In this document: in pieces, positions 36,494 to 43,895 of the stretch
Layout: every line of letters starts with the position of its first letter
Position numbering within the stretch: the first letter of the stretch is position 1
Assembly: GCA_016745215.1 (NCBI GenBank)
Contig: CP050890.1
Location: forward strand, 3,162,001 to 3,226,000
DNA from: Thiohalocapsa sp. PB-PSB1
GTDB taxonomy: Bacteria; Pseudomonadota; Gammaproteobacteria; Chromatiales; Chromatiaceae
Direction of reading: 5' to 3'
Length of the DNA: 64,000 bases
Notes under the pieces: model-generated
The model's database searches: none
Told to the model about the DNA's origin: nothing
The model's input: only the letters and a program-made list of their open reading frames with translations
Made by a program: the position numbers and the translations under genes

Positions 36494-36688
36494 ATGCCAC
36501 GAAAAATAAGAGAGCTTGTTCGGGATCTTCGGCGGTTCGGTTTTGTTGATCGCGGCGGCAAAGGTAGCCACAGGAACTTTGAACACCCTTCAGGCGTACG
36601 CGTGACCCTTTCCGGCAACTTGGGAGCCGATGCCAAGCCTTATCAAGAACGAGAGGTTCAGAGAAAAGTCGAAGAGGCCAGTCAATGA
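36494..36688 (+). CDS. hicA: HicA-type toxin, second hicAB cassette
   Basis: A 64-residue HicA: MPRKIRELVRDLRRFGFVDRGGKGSHRNFEHPSGVRVTLSGN, ending with EREVQRKVEEA. The catalytic His in GKGSHRNF is present, unlike in the first cassette. Its stop overlaps the hicB start by 4 bp (ATGA). Confidence 0.9.
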   Translation: MPRKIRELVRDLRRFGFVDRGGKGSHRNFEHPSGVRVTLSGNLGADAKPYQEREVQRKVEEASQ

Positions 36689-36924
36689 ATGAGAGTTCGA
36701 GATACATAAAGATTGTTGAGTGGTCCGACGAAGATCAGTGTTTTGTCGGCCAATGTCCTGGGGTCATCGGCCCTTGTTGTCACGGCGATGACGAAAAAGA
36801 AGTCTACTCTGAGCTGTGCACCATAGTAGACGAATGGATTCTGCTGATGAAGGATAGAGGGCAGCCTTTGCCCAAGCCTACATCCGGTCGAGATTTCGCG
36901 GAACAATTGGCCAAAATTGCCTAA
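36685..36924 (+). CDS. hicB: HicB-type antitoxin, second hicAB cassette
   Basis: A 79-residue HicB-like protein: YIKIVEWSDEDQCFVGQCPGVIGPCCHGDDEKEVYSELCTIVDEWILLMKDRGQPLPKPT. It is translationally coupled to the upstream hicA. The stop codon TAA is part of the attC left core GCCTAAC, a tight packing typical of cassettes. Confidence 0.9.
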   Translation: MNESSRYIKIVEWSDEDQCFVGQCPGVIGPCCHGDDEKEVYSELCTIVDEWILLMKDRGQPLPKPTSGRDFAEQLAKIA

Positions 36925-37008
36925 CAAGAGCGCAAGCCCGACGCCTTGGAGCAGCCTTCGCTATCGCTCAGGCTGCTCCAAGGCGCGGGCTGCGCTTGAC
37001 GTTAGGGC
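36919..37008 (+). repeat. attC: attC site 12
   Basis: Left core GCCTAAC (36919-36925), right core GTTAGGGC (37001-37008), stem GCCTTGGAGCAGCCT with AGGCTGCTCCAAGGC. Confidence 0.92.
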
Positions 37009-37031
37009 GCAAAGAAGAAGGAGAAACCGTT

Positions 37032-38516
37032 TTGTTATCGACGGTTGAACATAGAAGACTGCAGCTCTCAAAAAGTACCCGAGCAGGAAAAAAGGCGCAC
37101 TTCGGTCAGTTTCTCACGCCCGAAAGAACGGCAACGTTTATGGCGGGCCTTTTTCCAGATAGACAGGGGGATTGTCGCCTTTTGGACGCAGGAGCAGGGA
37201 TCGGTTCGCTATCTGCTGCTTTTTTAGATAGATGGAGGAATGGAGGGTTTCAATTTCAGCGCATGGAAGTCGATGCCTTTGAGCTTGACCATGATCTAAT
37301 TCAATATTTGTCGAAAACAATAAATAAGTACGATGGCAAAGGCAATTTTTCCGTCAATATCCATGAAGAAGATTTTATTCATTCTGCGGTTGAATCATTG
37401 ACCGGCGATCTGTTTTCTAGTCCGCTGGAAAACTTTACTCACGCAATTCTTAATCCGCCTTACAAGAAGCTCAACAGCAATTCGGCGCACCGGTTGGCCT
37501 TGCGCCGTGTTGGCATCGAGACAGTGAACCTCTATAGTGCTTTCGTGGCGCTGGCCGTCGCTCTAGTGGCGCAGGGAGGGCAGATCGTCGCTATCATCCC
37601 GCGCAGCTTCTGTAATGGGCCGTATTACCGACCATTCCGTGATTTTATCCTTGAGAGGACGGCCATCCGCCACATGCATCTGTTTGACTCGCGCAATACA
37701 GCTTTTAAGGATGACGATGTCCTACAGGAAAACATCATCATTCGCTTAGAGCGTGGCGGTCAGCAGGGGCCGGTAACGATTTCGACATCAGCCGATGACA
37801 GCTTTTCCGATCTCACCGCCCATGAACATCCGTTCGATCGGATCGTGTTTCCAGATGACACTGAGCGGTTTATCCATATTCCCACTTCGTCAAAGCAAAA
37901 CGCTATTGAGCTATCCCCAGCGATCCGCTACACACTGGCCGATCTTGGCATCAAGGTTTCGACCGGGCCAGTAGTCGATTTCCGACTAAAAACGCACTTG
38001 CGTGACATGCCGGGGCCAACCACCGTGCCCTTGCTTTACCCTGGCCATTTCAGCAGCAGCGGCACAACATGGCCCATAGATGGCATGAAGAAGTCCAACG
38101 CTATTGAGCGCAACGCCGACACTGAAAAGTGGCTTTACCCAAACGGGTATTATTGCGTGGTGCGTCGCTTCTCCTCCAAAGAGGAAAAACGCCGGATCGT
38201 TGCGAGCATGGTTGAACCCGGGACGTTTGGTGATGCCCCCGTGCTGGGCTTCGAGAACCATCTAAACCTGTTTCATGAGAACAAGCATGGTCTGCCAGAA
38301 CCTCTGGCTCGTGGGCTGGCCGTGTTTCTGAATACGACCGCAGTAGATGAGCACTTCCGGAGTTTCAGCGGCCACACGCAGGTCAATGCAACCGACCTTA
38401 GGCTAATGAAATATCCTAGCCGTGTCGCTCTGGTTCAACTCGGAGAGTGGGCAGTGCAGCAAGGAACGCTTACACAAGACAAGATCGACGCGAAACTAAG
38501 AACACTGACTGCATGA
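37032..38516 (+). CDS. Type II adenine methyltransferase, PstI/BsuBI type
   Basis: A 494-residue N6-adenine DNA methyltransferase. The AdoMet motif I region is LLDAGAGIGSLSAAF (about residue 63) and the catalytic NPPY is in HAILNPPYKKL; the TRD-like region follows. KKAHFGQFLTPERTATFMAGLF at the start matches the M.BsuBI/M.PstI family, and the length fits (about 500). TTG 37032 is chosen because GGAG lies 8 bases upstream and the preceding codons belong to the attC. It overlaps the endonuclease gene by 4 bp. Target probably CTGCAG, inferred from the partner's family. One CTGCAG lies at 37059-37064, inside the gene's first codons. Confidence 0.88.
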   Translation: MLSTVEHRRLQLSKSTRAGKKAHFGQFLTPERTATFMAGLFPDRQGDCRLLDAGAGIGSLSAAFLDRWRNGGFQFQRMEVDAFELDHDLIQYLSKTINKYDGKGNFSVNIHEEDFIHSAVESLTGDLFSSPLENFTHAILNPPYKKLNSNSAHRLALRRVGIETVNLYSAFVALAVALVAQGGQIVAIIPRSFCNGPYYRPFRDFILERTAIRHMHLFDSRNTAFKDDDVLQENIIIRLERGGQQGPVTISTSADDSFSDLTAHEHPFDRIVFPDDTERFIHIPTSSKQNAIELSPAIRYTLADLGIKVSTGPVVDFRLKTHLRDMPGPTTVPLLYPGHFSSSGTTWPIDGMKKSNAIERNADTEKWLYPNGYYCVVRRFSSKEEKRRIVASMVEPGTFGDAPVLGFENHLNLFHENKHGLPEPLARGLAVFLNTTAVDEHFRSFSGHTQVNATDLRLMKYPSRVALVQLGEWAVQQGTLTQDKIDAKLRTLTA

Positions 38517-39466
38517 AGAACAAGAACGATTACATTGAGGCTGCACAGCAGATCATCGTTTCGTTGGGGCTGCCACGAGCACAACAGAACGAGCGTTCCG
38601 CCCTGTGTCTGCTAGCCCTGCTGAATCTCATGCCGGGCAAGGTATGGGCCGACGCGGAAAATCCACTGATCGGCATAACGCCGATCATGGATTGGGCGCG
38701 GGAGCACTACGACAAAGAATATGCACCGAATACCCGTGAGACAATACGCCGTCAGACCATGCATCAGTTCTGCGATGCTGGAGTGACCCTCTACAACCCA
38801 GATAAGCCCAATCGCCCAGTGAATAGCCCGAAAGCGGTCTATCAAATCGAACCCGCCGTACTGGCCTTGCTGCGCACCTTCGGTAGCCCTGCGTGGCATG
38901 ACAACCTCGCTGTCTATCTGGCTAAACGTGAAACATTAGTTGCCAAGTACGCCAAGGAACGCGAGCAGAACCGCATCCCAGTTGAGATTGCACCGGGCCA
39001 GAAAATAACCATCAGCCCCGGCGAGCATAACGAACTGATCCGGGCCATCATTGAGGACTTCGCCCCGCGCTTCGCGCCGGGCAGCGTGCTGGTGTATGCC
39101 GGAGACACGGGCGACAAGTGGGGCTACTTTGACGCAACCCTGCTGGCAGAGCTGGGTGTTGATGTAGATTCTCACGGCAAGATGCCTGACGTGGTGCTCC
39201 ACTATTCCGTGAATAATTGGTTGCTACTGGTGGAGTCCGTTACCAGTCATGGGCCGGTCGATGGCAAGCGGCACGCCGAGCTTGCCGACCTGTTTGACAG
39301 ATCAACTGCCGGGCTCGTCTATGTCACCGCTTTTCCGAGCCGGGCGATCATGGGTCGCTACCTTGTCGAAATCGCATGGGAAACCGAAGTGTGGGTGGCG
39401 GATGCACCGTCACATCTGATCCATTTCAACGGCGAGCGTTTTCTTGGGCCATACAATGCGCCCTAA
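38513..39466 (+). CDS. BsuBI/PstI-family type II restriction endonuclease
   Basis: A 317-residue protein of the BsuBI/PstI REase family (known members 316-326 residues). The N-terminal winged-helix-like region contains MDWAREHYDKEYAPNTRETIRRQTMHQFCDAG. The C-terminal PD-(D/E)xK-like nuclease part contains VLVYAGDTGDKWGYFDATLLAELGV, KMPDVVLHY and NWLLLVESVTSHGPVDGKR. It starts at ATG 38513, overlapping the methylase stop. In PstI the two genes diverge; here they are tandem, methylase first. The stop is followed by the attC core. The whole R-M system is one cassette. Confidence 0.92.
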   Translation: MKNKNDYIEAAQQIIVSLGLPRAQQNERSALCLLALLNLMPGKVWADAENPLIGITPIMDWAREHYDKEYAPNTRETIRRQTMHQFCDAGVTLYNPDKPNRPVNSPKAVYQIEPAVLALLRTFGSPAWHDNLAVYLAKRETLVAKYAKEREQNRIPVEIAPGQKITISPGEHNELIRAIIEDFAPRFAPGSVLVYAGDTGDKWGYFDATLLAELGVDVDSHGKMPDVVLHYSVNNWLLLVESVTSHGPVDGKRHAELADLFDRSTAGLVYVTAFPSRAIMGRYLVEIAWETEVWVADAPSHLIHFNGERFLGPYNAP

Positions 39467-39549
39467 GCAAGGCAAATGCACTCGGACGGCAAAAAGCGGC
39501 GCTCGTTCCTCGCTCTGCTTTTTGCCGCCGGTGATTTGCGACGTTATAT
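39460..39549 (+). repeat. attC: attC site 13 (R-M cassette)
   Basis: Left core region GCGCCCTAA (39458-39466) is the exact complement of the cassette start TTAGGGCGC (37002-37010), confirming the cassette limits. Right core GTTATAT (39543-39549). The stem is CGGCAAAAAGCGG with its complement. Confidence 0.9.
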
Positions 39550-39573
39550 TAAAACGCTATCGCGTTGGAAGAG
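39544..39573 (+). mobile_element. Stub of a third IS91 cassette
   Basis: TTATATTAAAACGCTATCGC and the next bases to GGAAGAG match the first 30 bases of the two IS91 cassettes and begin at the attC recombination point. The rest has been replaced by RAYT-associated sequence. Confidence 0.75.
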
Positions 39574-39944
39574 CCCGCGTAGGTTGGGATGAGGAACGAA
39601 TCCCAACACAGTCGCTCGGTGTACGTCTCTCTGTGCTTCGTTCCACCACCCAACCACCACGAACACAAAACGGCATTGCAGGACATGCGTTACCGTCGGG
39701 CTCTGATCAAAGGTGCAACCTATTTCTTCCCGGTCAACCTGGCGAAACGGTCGAGTCGCCTGCTGGTGGACCGGATCGATGGTGGGGTCGATGATCTGCG
39801 GGAGGTCGTGCGTGATGTTCGCGAGGTGCATCCGTTCGAGATCGTCGCTTGGGTCATGTTGCCGGAGCATCTGCATGCAATGTGCGCAGGGCGTGAAGGA
39901 GCTGACCATAGCAGGTTGTTACCTGAAGCGTCACGGTAGCCGCC
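39574..39944 (+). pseudogene. Truncated RAYT transposase, copy 2
   Basis: From ATG 39685 it reads MRYRRALIKGATYFFPVNLA, then KRSSRLLVDRIDGGVDDLRE and HPFEIVAWVMLPEHLHAMCAG. This is a RAYT N-terminal half with an intact HLH motif. It then diverges (ADHSRLLPEAS) and stops at 39939. It shares its upstream 110 bp with copy 1 at 13055. The C-terminal half with the catalytic Tyr is missing. Confidence 0.8.
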
Positions 39945-40031
39945 ATGACATTTATGCAAATGCCAAATTGCGCTCAGTGTACAGACAAAGGCGTGATGGC
40001 AAACAGAATCGAGTTTGGGGGAATATATAGC

Positions 40032-40574
40032 ATGAGCCCGTTTCCTGAAGAATGGAGCGACCGACTCAAAGCAATTGTATTAGACATGAAAGAACCATGC
40101 TTTGGTGAGTTTACATCGATTTCAAAGAGTGATTATCCTGAAACGAGAACAGTGATGCTTCGCTATCTACAACATGAGGATAGCATCTTAATTTGCACAA
40201 ACATCACTCATCCCAAATGGAATCAGGTTAAAGAGCATCCGTTCGTGGCTTTTGGTACCTATTTCGCGAACCACGGTCTTGCTTTAAGGCTGAAAGCAAA
40301 AGCAGAGTGTTTTTCCAGTGAAACAGCCTTTTCCAAGCAAGCATGGGATGATATGCCTCAGCTGCATCGAGAGAAGTATCTATTGGCGGTTGCTGGCGGC
40401 ACCAATGCGGAGGGGGTTTCGCCAATTTACGGATGTATTAGACTCATACCAAATTCTTGGATAATCGATCGAACGGGATCGGACGGTTGGATAGAAAGAC
40501 GCCAGATCTATGAACGAAATCAGGAGGGTATTTGGAAAAAGGTCTTGGATAGAAAACTAAGCGAAAAAAGGTAG
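40032..40574 (+). CDS. Pyridoxamine 5'-phosphate oxidase-like flavin protein
   Basis: A 180-residue protein with split-barrel flavin-binding features: PETRTVMLRYLQHEDSILICTNITHPKWNQVKEHPFVAFGTYF, then GLALRLKAKAECFSS and a C-terminal WIERRQIYERNQEGIW. It resembles pyridoxamine 5'-phosphate oxidase family proteins without the full PdxH C-terminal domain, so the substrate is uncertain. ATG 40032 is preferred over the frame's upstream ATG (39945), which lies in the RAYT relic. It lies beyond the last recognisable attC. Confidence 0.7.
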   Translation: MSPFPEEWSDRLKAIVLDMKEPCFGEFTSISKSDYPETRTVMLRYLQHEDSILICTNITHPKWNQVKEHPFVAFGTYFANHGLALRLKAKAECFSSETAFSKQAWDDMPQLHREKYLLAVAGGTNAEGVSPIYGCIRLIPNSWIIDRTGSDGWIERRQIYERNQEGIWKKVLDRKLSEKR

Positions 40575-40675
40575 TCGGTGAAAAAGGAACCCGCAGAGAA
40601 GATGTATGGCACGTGTGTGGATGTCCGCCGGATTAGTCGCATCGATGCTTGGTCCGCAGGCGGTTTGTCCGTAAC

Positions 40676-41166
40676 TTCTCACTTTCCTCCGGCAGCCGCC
40701 GCACGAACGACCTCGGCCAAAGGCGGAATAGCGTTCACCCGCGCCAGCCTGTCGTGCAGGTAGTGCCAGAACGAGATGCCCAGTTTGCGCAGGTTTTCTT
40801 CAGGCTGGTGAAGGTATCCCGACAGCGTCGCCCGTCTTCGCTGCGGGTCGAACCGCTGGTTTTGCGTCGACTGACATATTCGCGGATATCGCTTTCGCTG
40901 AGGTTGTTGTGTAACGGCAGGTCGGGGTCGTCGAGCACTCCAAGCAACTCTTCTTTGTTGCGCGCCAAACGTTTGAGGTGCCCGTTGAGCGTCTCGTAAT
41001 TCGTGCGGGTCCGGCACAGTTCATCGAACCGGCTGCGGATTTCTTCGCGGAATTGCGGCGTTTGGAAAGCTTCCTCGATCTTGTACGCTTTCAGGTCGGC
41101 ATACAGATCCCAAATCTGGCAACGCATCCAATCGATGTGCTTGGCGTGGGTTGGATTGAGCGGCAC
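40676..41166 (-). pseudogene. IS66-like transposase C-terminal fragment, frameshifted
   Basis: Frame 41166-40780 reads RFDELCRTRTNYETLNGHLKRLARNKEELLGVLDDPDLPLHNNLSESDIREYVSRRKTSGSTRSEDGRRCRDTFTSLKKTC. It then shifts to another frame for RKLGISFWHYLHDRLARVNAIPPLAEVV. This is the catalytic C-terminal end of an IS66-related transposase. The N-terminal two thirds and both IS ends are absent. Relic. Confidence 0.75.
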
Positions 41167-41226
41167 GAGAATAATAGGAGAATAATAGGGGACAGACCAC
41201 GTTTATTTCCCCTATACCAACGAATC

Positions 41227-41233
41227 GCCCAAC
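41227..41233 (+). repeat. Possible attC left core abutting ISAzo13
   Basis: GCCCAAC immediately precedes the left end of the ISAzo13 element. It could be the left core of an interrupted attC, but no matching right half was found after the element. Chance is possible. Confidence 0.3.
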
Positions 41234-42579
41234 AAGGCAACTCCCGGAAAACAACGTGCCAGGACTACGCAGGCGTCGGCTGAATCAGCACATGGTACTT
41301 GGGTAGAGATGCATGGCGCTGAAGACGCTTCTCGACGGCCTTGAATGCCTGTTTAGTCAGGCAAACACCTGTCTCGTAGACCTGATCCAACACGCGAATC
41401 GCCGGTTCGAGGCACTTCCATGTCATGCTGCGAGCCCACTCGCAGGCCGTGTCGATGGAATCGAGCAAGGCGCCGTTCCAATGCATCTCCAGGATTCCCC
41501 AACACCGCTCGATCGGATTGTATTTGCTGTGATAGGGCGGGTAGTAGACCAGAACGATCTCCAAGCCTGTCTGTTCGGCAAACGCGACCATGCACGCCAT
41601 AAACTGCGTGCGCCAACTCTGTAGCTCGGGACCATTGTCGAGGTTGATGACCAATTGGGTGATGTGAGCGTAGCGTTCGTGGTTGTCGTGCCACCAATGT
41701 TGCAGACGGTCGACGATGAAATCGCTGGTCTCGCGCGAGGTTCCGAAGAGGATCGTCAGCCAACCGCCCATGACATCGAGGATGCCGAAGGGAACGCGCT
41801 TGTGCTCTGGCTTGAAGTCATGATCGGCGGCCGCCGCTGCGCAGGCACCGCGCGAGTGTCCGCGCCGGGAGAATGGTCCCACATTGACTTTCGCCTTCGT
41901 GCCGATGGAAATGCGCAGCGAATCCGGGCGTTGATCGGACTGTGCGTTCTCCTGGCGAACGGTCTCGAAGATGGCGTCCGTCTCCTCGACAGGCTTGATC
42001 GGCTTCTTCTTCTGCACCCGCCTCGAGCGATAGCCGTGTCGGTTGAGGATCACGCCAATGGTGTTCGCATGGGGGAGTTGCTCATCCGTCCAACCCTTCT
42101 CCTCAATCAAGGCTTGACGCACCGCCTTGGCGGTCATGCGGGTATATTGAAAGGGACTCTGAAACTTCGGATCGCTCTGGCTGTGAGGCTGTACCAGCGC
42201 GAGAATATCCTCCAACAGGTGCGGTTGGGTCTCCTCGCATGGGCGCCGACCGCGCTGCGAATAGTTGTCGACGCACGTGATTCCGGTGCGCAGCTCGTTC
42301 AACCCCAGCGCCACCGTCTTGCTCGACCAACCAAACACTGTTTGCGCCTTTCTCGCACTCCCACCGAGGTAGTCCAAGGCCACTTGCGCCTCGAACTGCC
42401 GTCGTTTCGGTCCAGTCAGCTTGCTCGCGGCGTCACGGATCGTTTCAATCACCGCAGCGCTCAGCGTGTCTTGGGTTCTTTCGTCGTTCTTGGCTTGGTT
42501 GGGTAGCATGGTTCAACTATATCGACAACGGGACTCCCAAGCCACGACTTCTGCCACGCTATTTCTCGGGAGTTGCCTT
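41234..42579. mobile_element. ISAzo13-family element
   Basis: Inverted ends AAGGCAACTCCCG (41234 and, complemented, 42579) enclose one transposase gene; 1346 bp. No clear target duplication was seen. Confidence 0.8.
41265..42509 (-). CDS. ISAzo13-family transposase
   Basis: A 414-residue protein. N-terminal HTH region: AQVALDYLGGSARKAQTVFGWSSKTVALGLNELRTGI. DDE domain: ISIGTKAKVNVGPFSRRG with its first acidic residue, TQLVINLDNGPELQSWRTQFM (second Asp), YYPPYHSKYNPIERCWGILEMHWNG (Glu). This is the ISAzo13 pattern. Intact frame. Confidence 0.94.
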   Translation of the reverse strand: MLPNQAKNDERTQDTLSAAVIETIRDAASKLTGPKRRQFEAQVALDYLGGSARKAQTVFGWSSKTVALGLNELRTGITCVDNYSQRGRRPCEETQPHLLEDILALVQPHSQSDPKFQSPFQYTRMTAKAVRQALIEEKGWTDEQLPHANTIGVILNRHGYRSRRVQKKKPIKPVEETDAIFETVRQENAQSDQRPDSLRISIGTKAKVNVGPFSRRGHSRGACAAAAADHDFKPEHKRVPFGILDVMGGWLTILFGTSRETSDFIVDRLQHWWHDNHERYAHITQLVINLDNGPELQSWRTQFMACMVAFAEQTGLEIVLVYYPPYHSKYNPIERCWGILEMHWNGALLDSIDTACEWARSMTWKCLEPAIRVLDQVYETGVCLTKQAFKAVEKRLQRHASLPKYHVLIQPTPA

Positions 42580-43551
42580 ACTACACTTAGTTTGTTCCAA
42601 TGCCTTACGATATGCCCTTGGACCAACCCCAGCTATCCGCCGCAAGGCGCGGCCAAAATGTGACGCATCACTGTATCCTAACAGACGGGCGATATCGGTT
42701 ACTTTGATGCTGTTGACTTTCAGCATTCTGTCTGCGACATTGATGCGCACTTGATCCAGCAATGCCGAATAGCAGGTGTTCGTTTCTTTGAGTCTTCGCT
42801 GCAAACTTCGCTCGCTCATGTTGCACAACTCCGCAGCGAACTCGATGCTCAGTTTTTTCTCTTGCACTTAGCTAGACAAGACTTGCGCGAGAGATTCGGG
42901 GAAGCCCCTTTGAAAGGCGCGAAAGTGACGGGTTGGGGTCGCACGCTCAGCGGCTTGAGGGGTCAACGGCATACGACCGAGGGTTGAGTTCTCCAGCGCA
43001 ATGTTATGAGAATCTCTGGGATACTCTTATTCGCGTACCTGGAAACGCTTCGCGAATTGACAGGCACGGGTCTTGATGCGTCATTACACCGATCTCGACC
43101 GGAAGCCATTCAGGACCTGAAAACTCACGGATTACGCCCATCATCGTCATCAACCCGAACCAGCCGATTTGCGCGATAGCGGGATTCTCTACGCCACAGC
43201 TCGGTCGATGAATAAAGTAGCTGTAACTGCTTTGTGGTGTGGTGACGAGCGCCATTCGGCAGGTAGTCACCATTTGGTTGCTCAAATCGATGAATTTGCC
43301 GAGCCCATGACATAGCGTTGGCGACTGCCGCAATAGTCTTGCCAGATTCGCATCAATGCTGTTCGCACCGAACATTTGACCTACGAGAAAGCCGAGATCC
43401 TCGATACTTCATGTTTCGACGCATTGGCGAGGAACGCCCAAAACCGGTAAGAGGGAACATAGTCGTTTACGTTGTCCAGCGCATAGTACGGCAGGCCCAC
43501 GCGCTGAAACTCCCGCTCCACCGGAGCGCCACCATCAATAAGGAGTTATGC
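42559..43551 (-). pseudogene. AraC-family regulator (Arabinose_bd type), multiply frameshifted
   Basis: Pieces of one AraC-type regulator in three frames. First DGGAPVEREFQRVGLPYYALDNVNDYVPSYRFWAFLANAS (about 43550-43420), then LGFLVGQMFGANSIDANLARLLRQSPTL to FGLMTMMGVIREF (43410-43010). After a stop comes RHFRAFQRGFPESLAQVLSS, and in yet another frame the HTH domain CNMSERSLQRRLKETNTCYSALLDQVRINVADRMLK plus ITDIARLLGYSDASHFGRALRR (42867-42559). At least three lesions; no start is seen. Non-functional. Confidence 0.75.
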
Positions 43552-43895
43552 GAACGAGCGCACGATAGCGATACGATGCAAAGGTATAGCATTTACGCTA
43601 TGGCGTTGTTCATGGCTCATCGTCTTCTACCGCAGAATGGGGCTCTCATCGGAAGTGTATCAAATTCATGAAAAAGGTGGTCTGTCCCCGTTTTCGCGCG
43701 TTTTCGCGCGCATGAACCCAGTCGCCACGCGCGGCGCTGCAATTCGCGACATCGGGTAAAATAGTGCAGATTCCGAAACGAAACTGGCTCGACACCATCG
43801 TTGATAACAACTGATACCAAGCATGACTCGCACAGCGCTCAAACTGTCTAAGATCGCATGATCTTAACTTGTCCTAATCAAAGGTCCGCATCCTC

